NCBI GenBank assembly: GCA_035772785.1 | Contig: JAOCPU010000069.1 | Coordinates: 1-64,000 of the forward strand | Reading direction: 5' to 3' | Length of the DNA stretch: 64,000 bases | Source: Phlebiopsis flavidoalba | Lineage: Eukaryota; Basidiomycota; Agaricomycetes; Polyporales; Phanerochaetaceae | Shown: positions 44,013 through 56,359 of the stretch, piece after piece | How positions within the stretch are numbered: position 1 is the first letter of the stretch | Layout: each line of letters starts with the position of its first letter | Notes under the pieces: model-generated | Database searches by the model: none | Seen by the model: only the letters and a program-made list of their open reading frames with translations | What the model was told of the DNA's origin: nothing | Position numbers and translations under genes: made by a program

Positions 44013-47000
44013 ATGAACGCCAGTGAACTCCTCGCCAACACACTATCGCCAGAGTGCGCCCAGCATTTCTCCGAGTCACTACCGCGTACACATGCTCACT
44101 GGGCTCCCACATACCTTCTACAGACCAGCACACGCGCGTCAAGATGCCAGAAAGCAAGCTCGAGAATGCATCCAGAGTGAGAACTACGTGCGTTGGTCTT
44201 TGTTGGCGCGGTGGCCGCTGCTCTAATTGCTGGCAAAACACGACATTCAAGGACCCGTTAAATACATGGTCATGCTCAGCACGGAATTGGTCAACGAATC
44301 TTCACAGCCTCACGTCCGAAACGCTGCTGGTCTCGCGTTGAAGAACGCCATCTCTGCCAAGGTGCGTCTTTTTCACTCGCCACTAGGGATGGAGCCACAT
44401 ACAACTGCCGTTCTTTTCAGGATGCCACAAGACAGCAAGATTACTCTACTTCGCTGGCTCCAACTCGACACATCTGTACGGAATCAAATCAAGGGTCAAG
44501 CCCTCCACGGACTTGCATCGTCAAACTCGAGGGTAGGCCAAGTCGCGGCACCAGTTTGTGGCCGCAATCGCTGCAGTCGAACTTCCCGCTTGGACAATGG
44601 ATGGATGTCATCGAATGAACTCTAAGCTCGGTTTCATGAACGATCAGGCACAAACACACACGTGCGAGTGGCCACCCCTTCAGTCGATTGGATACATTTG
44701 CGAGTCATGTGTGGTGTGTGACCTGCTTGTTCATCCTTTTTGATCTCGCCTGATTTTGACTCCTATGTCAGAGGCCCGAGACCCTGTCTCTTCGCTATCC
44801 AAGCGAACTATACTCACAGCGGTCATCCATAGGAGCACGAAAAAAGAGGAGCAGTATCGCCAGAGGTGCAGCAAGCTGCCATTACCGCACTGCCCTTAAC
44901 TATCTGGACGTTACGGTAAGGCGTTATAAACTTTGAGCGCGATGGTGACGTTTGTATGGTTTTTTGGCCGTTAGGGCATATACCCCGTCCCACTAATATC
45001 GATCAATATACAGGGCGAAGCGATAAAATCACATTATCGCAAGTTATGTGTGACCGAGGCTACCCAAAACCCATCGGCAGCTCAGGAGCCAAGGTGGCGA
45101 CTATTCGAGTGATTTCAGTGAGGGATCAATCGACCTGCTGTACTACCGAAGAGAAGCGGCCTTTAGCATGCACACTCGTGCTTACAGTTTTTGTCGTGTG
45201 CGTACTCGCTTTCCGTAAAGAGGGTTCGCTTGGTTTTACGTATTACACATGCGAGCTTGTTACTGCTAGGTTCTCACACAGAGACTTGTCAACTGTGGCC
45301 TGACAGACGCTGTGTATGGGCATGCAATGCACACTCGGAGAAATAACTCAATTCGCAACGAATCGCTACAACGCCCCCCCCCTCAATGGCGTGCTTATGG
45401 TCGATCAGTTCGTGCAGACTTTCAACAGAACTTGCGGTGGGAGTGCGGGCCCCTTCCGAGTTACCCAGCCCCCCGAGGTTAGGAAACTCCAGATCTACCG
45501 AATTCTGATCGTTTGTCCGATCGCCTGTGATAGGGTCTCGAGGAATACGAGTTACGAAACGGGTGCTCAGAGAAAATCAGAGAGTCCCATGAGTCGCAAT
45601 TGCCTTAAGGTCCGCCAGCTGCCGCCGAGGAGCAATATTTTACATAGACCCTAAGAGTCTCCTTCTGCAAGCTACCCTGAACGCCAACAGCTGAGGAGAG
45701 AATGCCCCGTACAGAGGACTAGTGGGATACATGTCTCCAGTGTGCCTGACTGGTAACAGTCTTGGGGTCTCCTATGCCCAAGCCGTCGCTGAATAACATT
45801 GTCCCCTGCCGTCATTCCCTTCATGTCGCGGGCCAACATCCTAGCGACGCAAACCTAAGATTGGCCCAGCGGATGAAGCAAGCCTGTATATGGCCTGTTT
45901 GGAAACTCAATACTTCGAGGGCCCAGAATCCAGACGTTATGTTACCCCTGCTTGTCCACCAAGCTCTACCGTAAGAGTCTCACTCGAACGATTGATGGCA
46001 CGGATTCCAAATGTGCCAGATATGTACAGCGACTCCGTTGCGTGGCACGCTGCAGCAAGCAGGGCCCGTATTATTCTGTGATGTTTTGATCGGCGTCGAT
46101 CAAAACCTGAAGAACACCTTCAGCCACACTTGTCGCTGCTCTTATCCACAGGGCGCTATCGCAACTCTCGCATATTTTTTTTTTTTTTTTCAGCAACCTC
46201 TTGCTAGGGGGTTTGCGAGAGGACAGCATTGCCGACCATTGGGTGTGCTGGGCAAGGAAGATGGGACGCTCCACCTCGGCAACCACAAGTCTGATAGTCG
46301 ACTATATATCGAGATCGTCCTTCCTCCGTCCAGGCTTTTACTCCACACACCCGAGAGTAAGAAATAGAAATCACTTGGCTACCCATGCACTAATTCTAAA
46401 CAGAATCATCTTTCAGTGCGAGCAATGAGGGAAGGCTAAGCCGAACCTCCGCTCGTACGCGGCAAATAAATTTTACAGCTACAGCATACGTCCGGCGTCA
46501 TGCCTTCGCCAGACACTACTCCTTGTTAGTCGAGAACACTCGCCAAGTCCACCATAGGCTCTACACATTATTCCTAGCACCTCGAATGGAGCAACTACCT
46601 TTCCATTGCAGAAGCCAGAAGATCCTTGTCTCGAGTGTTGACACGATCCGCTCGCAACACACTGGAATGACCTCCAGAGCATACATTCTCTGCAGTGTCC
46701 TCATGAGCGTCATATCGCAAACTCGGAGCAGGCATCCAGCCATTGACATAGGAACCGCGACATCATGGACATCATGACACTTTCTCTGACAGGGCAGCTC
46801 ATTACTAGCTGCAGTAAGACTGTGTGCAACTGTGGCTCGAAGATTGCGTTTCATGATGGTAGGCCACTTATTGCTGCGGGCTGGGTTAGTCTTTACATTT
46901 ACTGTTCTCAGGTCAGTCAATACCCATTTATCAGCTATATATCATCCACAAGAGTTTTGATGTGAGGAGCTAACAATTTGGACACAGTATCCCATGGCCA

Positions 47001-47821
47001 ACTTCTTGCCATTGTTGTATGTATCCCCGCGCTCAAGGCGCATGAAGATCTGCTCAAGCTGGTGTGTACTGTGGCCCATCGGCGTCATGTGGCGATCTTT
47101 CTCTTCGCGCGTCGTGGCGAGTAAAGTAGTCCCCTAGCAGCTATGGCGGTATTCGCTTCATAGAAATGTTCCTGCTAGAAAACTTCAGACAGACAGAGAC
47201 CGTGTTCGCTGAACCCCGCAAACAGATCTAATGTTAGACCGCCATTCCGTCTCCTGCTTTGCGGACATCGCGATGGCCCATTGAGATACCTCCAATGCAT
47301 TCGAGCCATACCTCGCGACCGCCATCACAGTCCCCCTGCGTGCAAGCTTGGGCTCTATCACGCCTAATCCCTGTTGCATCGTTCATCTTATACACTGTCT
47401 CAATCATGTTGCGTTGGGCTCTAACTATATCTGCAGCCTTGATCTCGAGCTTATTCGTGAGTACGGTGCAGGTCGCATCCGCGAGGGTATCCTCGAGGCC
47501 TATGTCTGGCATCGTCTCGGCTTTCAAGAGTATACCGATAATCGGTAGGCTTGCTCTGCCGCCACGTTCAAGCCATGCTCGAAGCTCTGCCAAAGTGCGT
47601 TCAGGACAGCGATCCCGGCTCAGACTCGACCACCCTAAGTTCTTGTGGTCGGTTTGATTGGTGTGACCCTGGCCGACGCATTCCCTTCCAGACGGTTGAG
47701 ATCAAGAATCTGCTTCTTGCGGAATGGATCGCTTTTCCGAACATGCGGGCACGTGCGGCCTGTTTCAGCCACAGAGCTGAAGCACAGATGGTGGCGGGCA
47801 CTGGCGGCTTCCGGGCTGTGA
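44013..47821 (+). CDS. KAP95: Importin subunit beta-1 (karyopherin beta, Kap95 type)
   Basis: The ATG at 44013 gives M-N-A-S-E-L-L-A-N-T-L-S-P, the standard N-terminus. Then Y-M-V-M-L-S-T-E-L-V-N-E-S-S and V-R-N-A-A-G-L-A-L-K-N-A-I-S-A-K; intron 44362-44420; R-W-L-Q-L-D-T-S-V-R-N-Q-I-K; F-V-A-A-I-A-A-V-E-L-P; Q-S-I-G-Y-I-C-E-S; I-L-T-A-V-I-H; Q-V-M-C-E-A-T-Q-N-P-S-A-A (about 45040); I-L-E-G-P-E-S and L-V-H-Q-A-L-P (about 45915-45975); D-V-L-I-G-V (about 46081); S-R-T-S-A-Y-A-A; R-N-T-L-E-W-N-D-L-Q-S type text (about 46655); R-E-G-I-L-E-A-Y (47485); L-L-L-A-E-W-I-A (47714); stop near 47819. HEAT-repeat order follows the family throughout, about 860 residues spread over many exons. The protein ferries importin-alpha/NLS cargo through nuclear pores. 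Frame lesions are very numerous, more than in LSM7 or Lon, especially at 45100-45700 and 46100-46450. Confidence 0.75.
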
Positions 47822-48808
47822 CGTCGTCGATTTGTGAATTGCATTGTCTCGAAGCTGGTTCCTACCGAGACTGATTTTTTTTTATTCTTTCGAGGTATCG
47901 TGTCAAACGCGCCGACCTCTCCGTCACGCATAGGACGTCCCTCTTCTGTATCGTCGTTTCGCTACTTGCTTGTCTTACTTGCTCTCTTGTTCGACTGCCT
48001 ACACCATATGTCTGTTTATACAAAGGTCTGGATGTGTCCATTCACGGGCCCCACCACATTGGGCTCCTACAAGGGGAGACGAGGGCACCATCTCACATCG
48101 CATGACTCAGTAGAAAGCGATCTTGGCAGCGCCTTCGCCACACAAACCTGCGGCTTAGCAGGACATCTGTACCGGCCTAATTCCGCCTCATTTTTTGTTT
48201 TTCTCTCTGTCGCACTTCAGGATTTCATGTCTTGTCGTAACCTGCGAGATTTCTCAACGCTCCTCGCTTGTCCCCCATACAGCGCTTGTTATCAATGGAC
48301 TCCTTGGGCTTTTCTCCTTCTCTTGTCTGTTTGCAGCGACTATTCCGTTTCTCTCGAACTACGACACAATGGCGCGCATCGGTCTAGTCCTGAATAATTC
48401 ACATGGCTCTGTATAGCAATCACAACCTTTTATGTACTACCTAATTCCGTGATTTGGTCTTTATACCCCATTACTCTCCTGAAGGGAGATACATCATCTT
48501 TCTCACGCTTGCCATCAACATGTATCCTGTGTCCAATAGTACAAATAAATCCAAAAAGCGATTATCCCACCCCCGATTCTTGGGGGTTGCGACTAGCTAT
48601 CTCGCGAGGTGGGTTTGCCCGACGGCCATATGTTTGTTATGTGAGAAAGCTGTCACGGCCAAGTAAGTGAATTATAGTGATACACAAAATTCTACAGGTG
48701 AATGCACGAGAGATAGAGATTCAGTGAGTATGGATACAACATGTGAGCAAATCCAAGGTTCCAAAAAAAAGACGAAAACAAATCAGGAAAACGTAGACCG
48801 ATGGATAT
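47822..48808. other. Convergent intergenic region between importin beta-1 and Lon
   Basis: Both neighbours end into this 1-kb stretch. The 187-codon plus-strand frame at 47834-48397 and shorter ones have no recognised motif and lie where 3' untranslated regions are expected. T-rich tracts (47876-47885) may reflect polyadenylation-region sequence. Confidence 0.45.
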
Positions 48809-51800
48809 CTAGAGCCTGCTCTCCAAGAGCGTACTGTGAGGCCTCCTCCATCCAAGGGCGCCCTTGCCAAAAGCTGCCTCAAGAGCTTCTTCCACAGTAC
48901 GTACAAACATGAACTCCATCGCAGCGCGAACTTCGGGCGGAACATCGTGGTCCACGTCCTTGCGGTTCGCCCAGGGAAAGGATCACCTTGGTGACATTCG
49001 CTCTGTCCGAGCGCCGAGGAACTTTCTCCTTAATGCCGCCCACGGCCCCGACGCGGCCCCGAAGAGTGATCTGGACGGAACGGCTCAGTCCGAAAACATA
49101 TCAATCACAATAAACGAGAACGGACCTCGCGGGCCTGTCATTGCGATATTTGAAGGTACGCAGGCCCCAGTGAGAAAGAGAGACGAAGGCGCAAGTCATC
49201 GCCGACACCAGCCGACGGGCCATCCTTTTTAACAGCTCCGGACGGTAGGTGCCACAAATGTATATCGATACCGTTCGGCACCAGCAACGGATCCTGCGAG
49301 CGTGTATTCGTGATGCAGAGATCGTAGGCATTCGTCTTGACCCAGCTGAGGGCAAGCTCTCCGCTCTCCTTGATCACCTCGCCGAGGCTCCCTGTAAGCT
49401 TCAGCTTGCCATTCCCTGGTACCGCAATCGTCTCGACAGGAAGAATACCGCCCTCACCCATGCCTGTTACGACGAGGCCATACACGACACCTCGACGTGC
49501 TTCTTTCGCGATCGCGCTCCTCTGCGTCCCATCTTGGCACTCCAAGGATGCTCTCGAGCTCGTCCTCCTCCACTAGGTCCTTGTACTCTTTCCCAACGCC
49601 AGCCTCCTCGTCCATGTGCTCTGCCCATTCGACCGCTTTGAATCGGACAACGGCGCCAATTGCGCGTTCCAACGAGCGCACGCCAGCCTCACGTGTGTAT
49701 CGCGTCGCAATGTGCAGGAGCGCAGGATCGGTGAGGGTGATCTGCTCCGGTGCGAGACCGTTTGCTTGAAGTTGCTTAGGCAGGAGGAACTTGCGCGAGA
49801 TGTGCATCTTCTCGTTGTAAGTGTATCCTGAGAGCTGGACGATCTCGCAGCGGTCGAGCAGGGCGCAGAAATGGTCTCGAGGGTGTTGGATGTGCAAATG
49901 AAGAGAATTTGGCTCAAGTCTATAGGAACGTTGATATAATGGTCCTGCGAAGAGTTCAACGATAATAAAGTGTGCACAGGCTCTGTACTCACGTTGAAAA
50001 GTGTGATTCTGTTCAGGGTCCAATACCTCTAACAGTGCAGCTGCAGGATCTCCATGGAAGTTGCTTTGACCAACTTTGTCAATCTCATCCCCTACTAGAA
50101 TTTAGCACTACTTGCGGCACGTACTCAGACGTTACTCACAAAAGAATGACGGGATCGGCACGACCTGCTTTACGAAGTGCTTGGACAATCATTCCAGGCC
50201 CGCTGGCAACATACGTTCTTCGATGACCCCTGATTTCGGCCTCATCTCGCACACCTCCAAGCGAGATGCGCTGGAATGGCCTGCCAAGAGCTACTAGCTA
50301 TTGACTGACCCAAAGAGGGTCTTTCCGGTGCCCGGAGGACCCACAAAGCTGTGAAGACATATGATTAAACGTAAGAGTCTGTAGGGCAACGATGAGGCTT
50401 ACAGCAATATGGGGCCTTTGACGACTTTGCGCGCCGGTTTAGGAACGACAGGAGCAGGAGCACTTGACGACGGCTCAGATGGTGCGCTATGCGGGATAAG
50501 AGCAAGCTGATTCGATTCTACCGTATCCAGCTGTTTGGACTCTTGTTCTGTTTGTAGTGCTTTCAGCCTGACAACTGCAAGGTACTCAATCAAGCGTTTC
50601 TTGATCTTCTCGAGTCCAAAGTGATCCGCGTCAAGCTGCTCGCGCGCATTTTTCAGGAATCTCCGGTCGCGGAGGACCTCCACCGCACCGGATGGAGCTG
50701 TAGTCGACGAGTTGGGCCACGGTATCGAGACAAGCCATTCTAGCTGTGAACAGTGAGCTGAATGTGAGGCAGAAGGGAAGACTAACGCGTACGTAGTTCC
50801 GAATGACGCCGTGCTCGACGCTCCCTGAGGTATGCGCTTCAACCGCTTCCATTCCCGCACGGCCATCTTGCGCTCCTCGCTGTTCTTTGCCATAGCCTCA
50901 ATCTTTGTCTTCACCTCCGCCATTTCCTCAACCTCTGCTTTGCCCGCCGTCGTCCAGCTCCGACGCAGGACCGGGGTTGGCGTCATCTTTGCACCTTGTC
51001 TGATGATGACTTGCGAAGATCGATGAGCTCTTGTTCAATAGCTGCAAGCTTTTGACGGAGGAAGAACTCCTTCTGCTGTCTCGAGAGCGACTCGTCGACA
51101 GACTTGTTGATGCGTTTCGCTACCTCGGAGATAGAGGATTGTTTGATGCAAATGGCCGTCGCACGGTTTAAGCGGTCGTCCGCATCCGCGGCGGAGAGGA
51201 ACTCTGTAGCCAATAGTTAGGTCAGAACGGAATGGATTGTATAGGACGTTAGAGCGGGTGAATGAACAATAAAAGCAGTCATGTGCCTCCACGGCTGAGA
51301 CCTTCCCAGGCTCACCCCGCACAGAAACGAAGTCCAATGGATGACTTCTCACGCTGCCCGGGTTGGACTGGACGTGTGCGTCGTCCAGCGGAGTAACAGC
51401 ACGCACAATCAGAAATGCATGGTACACTCACCAAGTTTTGTCAGCACAGTCATCAGCGACGCTCGAAACGATCACATCTGCCATCCAGGTCGAGCGTGCG
51501 GGGGGAATATCCTCCACCTATGGCTGCTGCCTTGTTGTATGAGTCGCGCTTGGATTGTTGGGTGGTGTCCTTGGCAAGCTGCTCTAACAGCTTCAGAGCG
51601 GCACCTTTGAACTTGATAAATTGACTCTGGTGACGGTGTCCCAGTGTTTCCTTGATATTCCACTTTCTGTAGACGATACCCGAGTTGACGACAGGGAGAG
51701 GTCAGGGCCATTGTCCAAGACGCGCACGCGAGTGAGCCCAGTGAGGGTGAGCAGATAGTTGCGTGCTTGGCATTATTGGCCGTAGGTCTTATGAGACGAA

Positions 51801-52022
51801 TGATTCGGGCTGCTGTTCCCATTGGTACAGTGGACCCTCTGGCGCGGTTTTGGGGACTTGCGACCACCAACGGCTGCTCTTCAGACTCTCGTACGAGTCT
51901 AAGCAGCGCCTCGCCAACAGTCTTGACGACGGGGAGACCGTAATCCGTCCTGTCGGCAGTAATATAAGTGGATGTGGTAGGCCGAGGACAGGTAATGCTG
52001 AGCCTGAAGCGGTGGAGGACAT
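48809..52022 (-). CDS. Peroxisomal Lon protease (AAA+ Ser-Lys protease) with C-terminal SRL
   Basis: The start at 52022 reads [19 protein letters not shown], entering the N-terminal LON substrate domain directly with no mitochondrial presequence. Then the helical part with [11 protein letters not shown] (about 51070) and [18 protein letters not shown] (50635-50580). Walker A G-P-P-G-T-G-K-T is near 50335-50310; [12 protein letters not shown] and R-G-H-R-R-T-Y at 50270-50210; Walker B D-E-I-D-K-V near 50080. The AAA lid region follows ([10 protein letters not shown], 49835-49800). The protease domain has [10 protein letters not shown] and D-G-P-S-A-G-V (about 49215, holding the catalytic serine), then G-G-I-K-E-K-V with the catalytic lysine. 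It ends [13 protein letters not shown] at 48812, a type 1 peroxisomal signal. Introns at about 50404-50355, 50137-50095 and 50010-49947 have good GT..AG ends. Roughly eight single-base insertions disturb the frame, for example two between the Walker A lysine and G-R-P-F. Confidence 0.88.
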
Positions 52023-52329
52023 GGTAGTCAATGTGTAGACTGTCTTGGCGCGTGCGGGGTAATCATTAATGGGAGCTTGGAAGCATGTGATACATTGCGC
52101 GGTAAGCAGCATTGAATGTGGGGATTGCTGACTAGGTCATTGTTGGAAGCTTACTAACGTGATCACACTATTACTCAGAACAGCTTATCTGTCTTTCAAA
52201 ATTCTTACCGTGTCACAAATGTCAACGATAGGTTGCAGAGTACTAATGATGCCACCTTCAATGGAGAGGAGGCTGTACCAATACCGTCCAAGTCCGATCT
52301 TATGGTCGTGACGACGAGCGATTAAAATA

Positions 52330-53455
52330 TAAGTCAACGTATATAGGGCGGGGGGATTACGAATTCATTCATGGTGTAAATACTACAGCTGTTGTGAAGG
52401 CAAAACACGGTTCCAAATTCTTCTTCCCTCGGAACGTTGATGCTAGCCCAGAGCAGGCTCGCTATACCCGCATAAACAATGTCATAGAGGACCGAGACCA
52501 AGACTTTCCAGCCGGTGATTAGTCGTGGCGCAAGGGACAGCGAGGAGTATCCGGAATTGAACATCTCCCGTATCATAGTATACGCTCACGTTTGAGACAG
52601 TCAATCGAGCAGCTGGCACATGGTCGCAGTGCTGCCATGCCTGTCCGCAAATAAAGTATGATGTGGGAATATCCTCCTTCGGACTCGTGAGCGGCGAGGG
52701 CTGAGGGGCCCCGCCAAACTCAGCGGGTGGAATCGCCAATGATGAGTCGTATAGAATCGGGCAGAAATCGGACCCCCCGTGGTCCCCCTCCCGCATCACG
52801 ATAATCCGCTCACTGGCATGAAGCGTCGTCCAGCAGACGCAGACTCGTGGTTCGTGGTACCCCACAAGGGCTTCTCTCGGTGGCTGCGAGAGGAGGCGGC
52901 TACTTCCAGGTGTCGGAAGTAGAAGGCCCCGTCGCGGGGCGCAGGGACGGCCTTCCACATGTGATACGGATTTTTTAGGTGCATACACACCCCTGGATTC
53001 GCAGCGATGTGCAGACCGCCGTAGAAGTCTAGGCTAGACGGTCCGTTTGGTGCGCAAGTCGAGACGATGAGGAACATGTCATCGTATTGTCCATCGTCGC
53101 GAACGGTGTGCTCAAAGTGCCATGACGTGGCGGACTTGAAGTCGCTCTGCATGTAGATGTTAGGACTATTACCATTGACGGGGCGAAACTGCAGCAAAGT
53201 GCCCCGAAGCCATGTTTTGCAGCACAAAGCGCCGGCGTGGAAGTCCAGGAGCTGTCGAGACAGCCCGAGCAACGGCAGACACGGATGGGTTGAGGGAAAG
53301 GGGGATGCGGGTAAGTGACCACTGTTGACTGGTCCTAAAGCACGGGGGTTCTGGATATCTTGAAGACTCGTCATGTGCAAGTAGTCGCAATTCTGACTCC
53401 GCTGGACATTGACCGTCCATGATGGTTGGTGGACCATGGCTTCGAAATCGTGCAA
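52330..53455 (-). CDS. Unrecognised protein
   Basis: The longest frame begins at 53455 (M-H-D-F-E-A-M-V-H-Q-P-S-W-T-V) and runs 219 codons to 52796; a later part holds P-I-L-Y-D-S-S-L-A-I-P-P-A-E-F-G-G and a hydrophobic C-V-L-Y-D-I-V-Y-A-G-I-A-S-L-L-W-like segment near 52490-52440. It follows the same strand as Lon, just upstream. Frame changes prevent a clean reading. It may be one gene or two. I do not recognise a family. Confidence 0.35.
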
Positions 53456-53459
53456 TAAT

Positions 53460-56350
53460 CCTGCCTAGTTGGGATTAAAATCAGATTTGGATAGTAAATA
53501 CTTAAAACGATTCTTACAAGCCCTCGGCCTCTTGAACCATATACAAGAGGCGCCTCGCTCCGCTTCGGGTAGGATAACGAATGGACTAATTGATGGCTAA
53601 ATACATCGCACCAGCGAGAATAGCTTCACAGAAGTATAGCCTTTCTGAGTGTAAAGCTTGAAGCTTTGGAGAAGGAGACACAGGCGTTAGGTTACGGGAA
53701 GCTTCAGGTCAAAAGCGTGCTCCATGCCACATGGTACGGCCATCCTTTTTGTGTGTCGCTTTACTTATTGTGTACAAAGACATCGGCCATAGCGGGGCCC
53801 ATTCATGACAATGGAGCGTGAGCAGATATGCACTGGCCTGACCCACGAGAGTATTTATACAGCATGCTCGGTAGGTGTACAGGAGCACAGGTGGGGTAAG
53901 AGGTAAGAAAGAGCAATGAATGGAAATGAAGGAGGGACGCCAATCCTGCGTAATATACGAGGTAATCGACCACGTCTGGTTTTGGGCCACGATCGTGCTT
54001 GGATAACAAATGACGTTGGTACCGTCCTCTGGGTCTGACCACGATTGACATCCAAAGACTTATGCACCAGTTGCAAAAGTCCGGTATGGTGTAGTCAGTC
54101 TTCCCACACGACTACGGGATGATATGACCCCATAGTTGATATGGGGATCAGTCCATCGCTGGACTGGCCCCCCATACAGGCGTGTGACAGTGGGTCGGGA
54201 GTCGGCCTTCGATGTTTCAGTCTTTCGATGACCCTCCATCCGCGACATTGCGAATGGATGTATGTAAGTCTTTCATCCTTCTATAAAATGGAGGGGTGTA
54301 CTTGTGATGAGACGGTTGGCGGCCGCGATTGAAGTGGTATAGCAGGCTACGAACATACTAAGTAAGGCAATGGTCATATAAAAATGCGAGAGGTTACATA
54401 CGGGTAGAGGCCAATCCCCTGGAACCAATTTGGCGAGCTAACTGTTGCTGAGCTATATACCTGTGAGGGACTGACGTTAGATTGAAATATCTTGCTGCTG
54501 ACGAATTTAGTTACAAAATGAAGTGTTCCGTTTATCACAGAGAAACCAAACAGGTGTACCTCGGAAAAAGCTGGAAACGCATGTGTAAGTCGGTCGAATC
54601 GAGCGATTTGACAGCAGCGGCATCATCCCCCTTGTGAAACGCAGCTTCTTACTATCTGCACTTTCGCGATGAAATTTCTTTGGGTAAAATCAATAGGATA
54701 TCGCTTCATGGTCCTATGACTTATTGGCCACGGGGGTGGGTGTCACGTTATTGACGCGCGGACCTCACTCGGTTAGCTGTTGTAGGTCGGCTTTTCCAGC
54801 TGTGCCGAATCATGTTCTTTCTGTGCGGGCATTTGAGCACGCCTTGGCTAATACGAGCACGATGTCTTTGGCACGGAGCGCCACTCCTCGTACAGCTTCA
54901 TTCGTGATTTGTACTTCGCTGGATTGATGTGTCAGATGACTTGCAATGAGTTGGAGTCCTGCGAAATCATACCTCAATGATCTTCAAACACTGTAATGCT
55001 CACTTGAGCGACGATATCCTTGATACATGGAAGAGTTAGAAGTATTAGCGGCTTCAAATACTGTCCGAAGGGCTTCCTATGAGAAGGTAGCAAACGCAGC
55101 GACCTGTTTGCGGTTGTGCCCCGGACTCTTTCGAGAGGCCTAGTGGCATCGTTCACAGACGATGAAGACTCGATAAGATTTGGACTAGGCGAGACAGTCT
55201 AGCGACGAGAGACACTACGACTAGTAGGGCAGATCAGGAATCCGGGGATTATCAGCCATCTTCGCTGGAGGTGGGGTAGGTGGGACAAGGGAAGGGGAAG
55301 CGTCCTACGACCGTAATGTCAGCAGAGTTTAAAAATCTTGCATCGGGCAGACCCAGTGATAGCGGTACTACAGCTATGACGCACCATACAGTCGAGCGTC
55401 CAAGGGAGAGGTGGATCCAGCTCGTCGTGACAATATGGGTCGATTGATGACTTGGTCGACTTTGGGTCGACTTGACAGTTTTACCAATTTGCTAAGTGCA
55501 TGTTCATTAGGTGTTATGTGCCTGCGTAACCCACGAGAGTCAGTGTAAATATTTCCCCTTCGCGGGTTTCAAGACCGAGCGATCATACCGCTTTGCAATT
55601 CTTCTGCCATAAGAAATCGAAAGAATGACTCACATAGCAGCGTGAGTGGATTGAACACCGTATGTAGCAATGTGACCCAGCGTGACACTGACTTCGGCCG
55701 CGTCACAGGTTATCTAAATGTGATGAACGTGACGGCTTCAGCACCTCGCGGCGATTGAATCAACTCCGAAGGCATGTTGCTACAGTTGCGACAGGCGGAT
55801 CCGAGTCAAACACCAAGAGAATGGGTCTTTTCAGCCTGGTGGTGACGCAGCTACATCATGACGGGACTTGTGTCGACAAGTCAACAGCGGTAAACGCTTG
55901 GTAGTAACAAACCTGATAAACGTCTTTATAGTAGGCTGCGTATGGCTAGGGCTCTCATCGTTGCTGCCACAGCATAACAGGCGGGCGATTAGCCTGTTGT
56001 CCACAAATGTCGTACATTACGCGATGGTTTGCCAGGGATCATGCACATCGATGGTAAGGTATATTGACCCACCCAACTATCGAAGCAGTGGTTGACCGTG
56101 ACAAGATAAATCGGGCGGATCTGCGAGGTTCAATGAATCTGACGCGTCGGTTACGTATCAAGTTTGCAAGAAGCGCGGAGTCTCTGAGCGGAAGAGGAAT
56201 AATGTAAGAGCAGAAGAAGGGTAACCCAAACAAGTACCGACGACTCAATGTGCAGTTCACAATGTCCATTTCTCGCGGGGTTCGAGTTCTGTAAACGTCG
56301 CTAGCACCCGCGGACGGTGTAAGGGGGAGGTCAAACTCGGCGATATTCTT
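53460..56350. other. Region between the unknown gene and receptor 1; possible pheromone precursor remnant
   Basis: No long coding frame is convincing. A hydrophobic minus-strand piece at 53709-54051 (Y-Y-A-G-L-A-S-L-L, W-A-P-L-W-P-M-S-L-Y) could be an exon of a membrane protein. At 55369-55410 on the minus strand, R-S-T-V-W-C-V-I-A is read, followed after one base by TAG; this resembles the CaaX end of basidiomycete lipopeptide pheromones. No start codon could be assigned in frame. TCGAC-containing repeats (GTCGACTTG, 55455-55475) lie upstream of it. Confidence 0.3.
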
Positions 56351-56359
56351 CAATAGAAC

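Noticed and set aside
44013..47821. Importin beta-1 as a pseudogene
   Set aside because: Lesions are many, but conserved blocks persist along the whole length and the gene is expected to be single-copy and essential, so error is a better first explanation; not excluded.
47834..48397. 187-codon plus-strand ORF
   Set aside because: It lies in the convergent 3' region of importin beta-1 and Lon, lacks motifs and has no splice or promoter context.
54800..54837. C-A-G-I followed by TGA, considered as a pheromone CaaX end
   Set aside because: The frame has a stop about 15 codons upstream and no Met; the residues are not a typical CaaX set.
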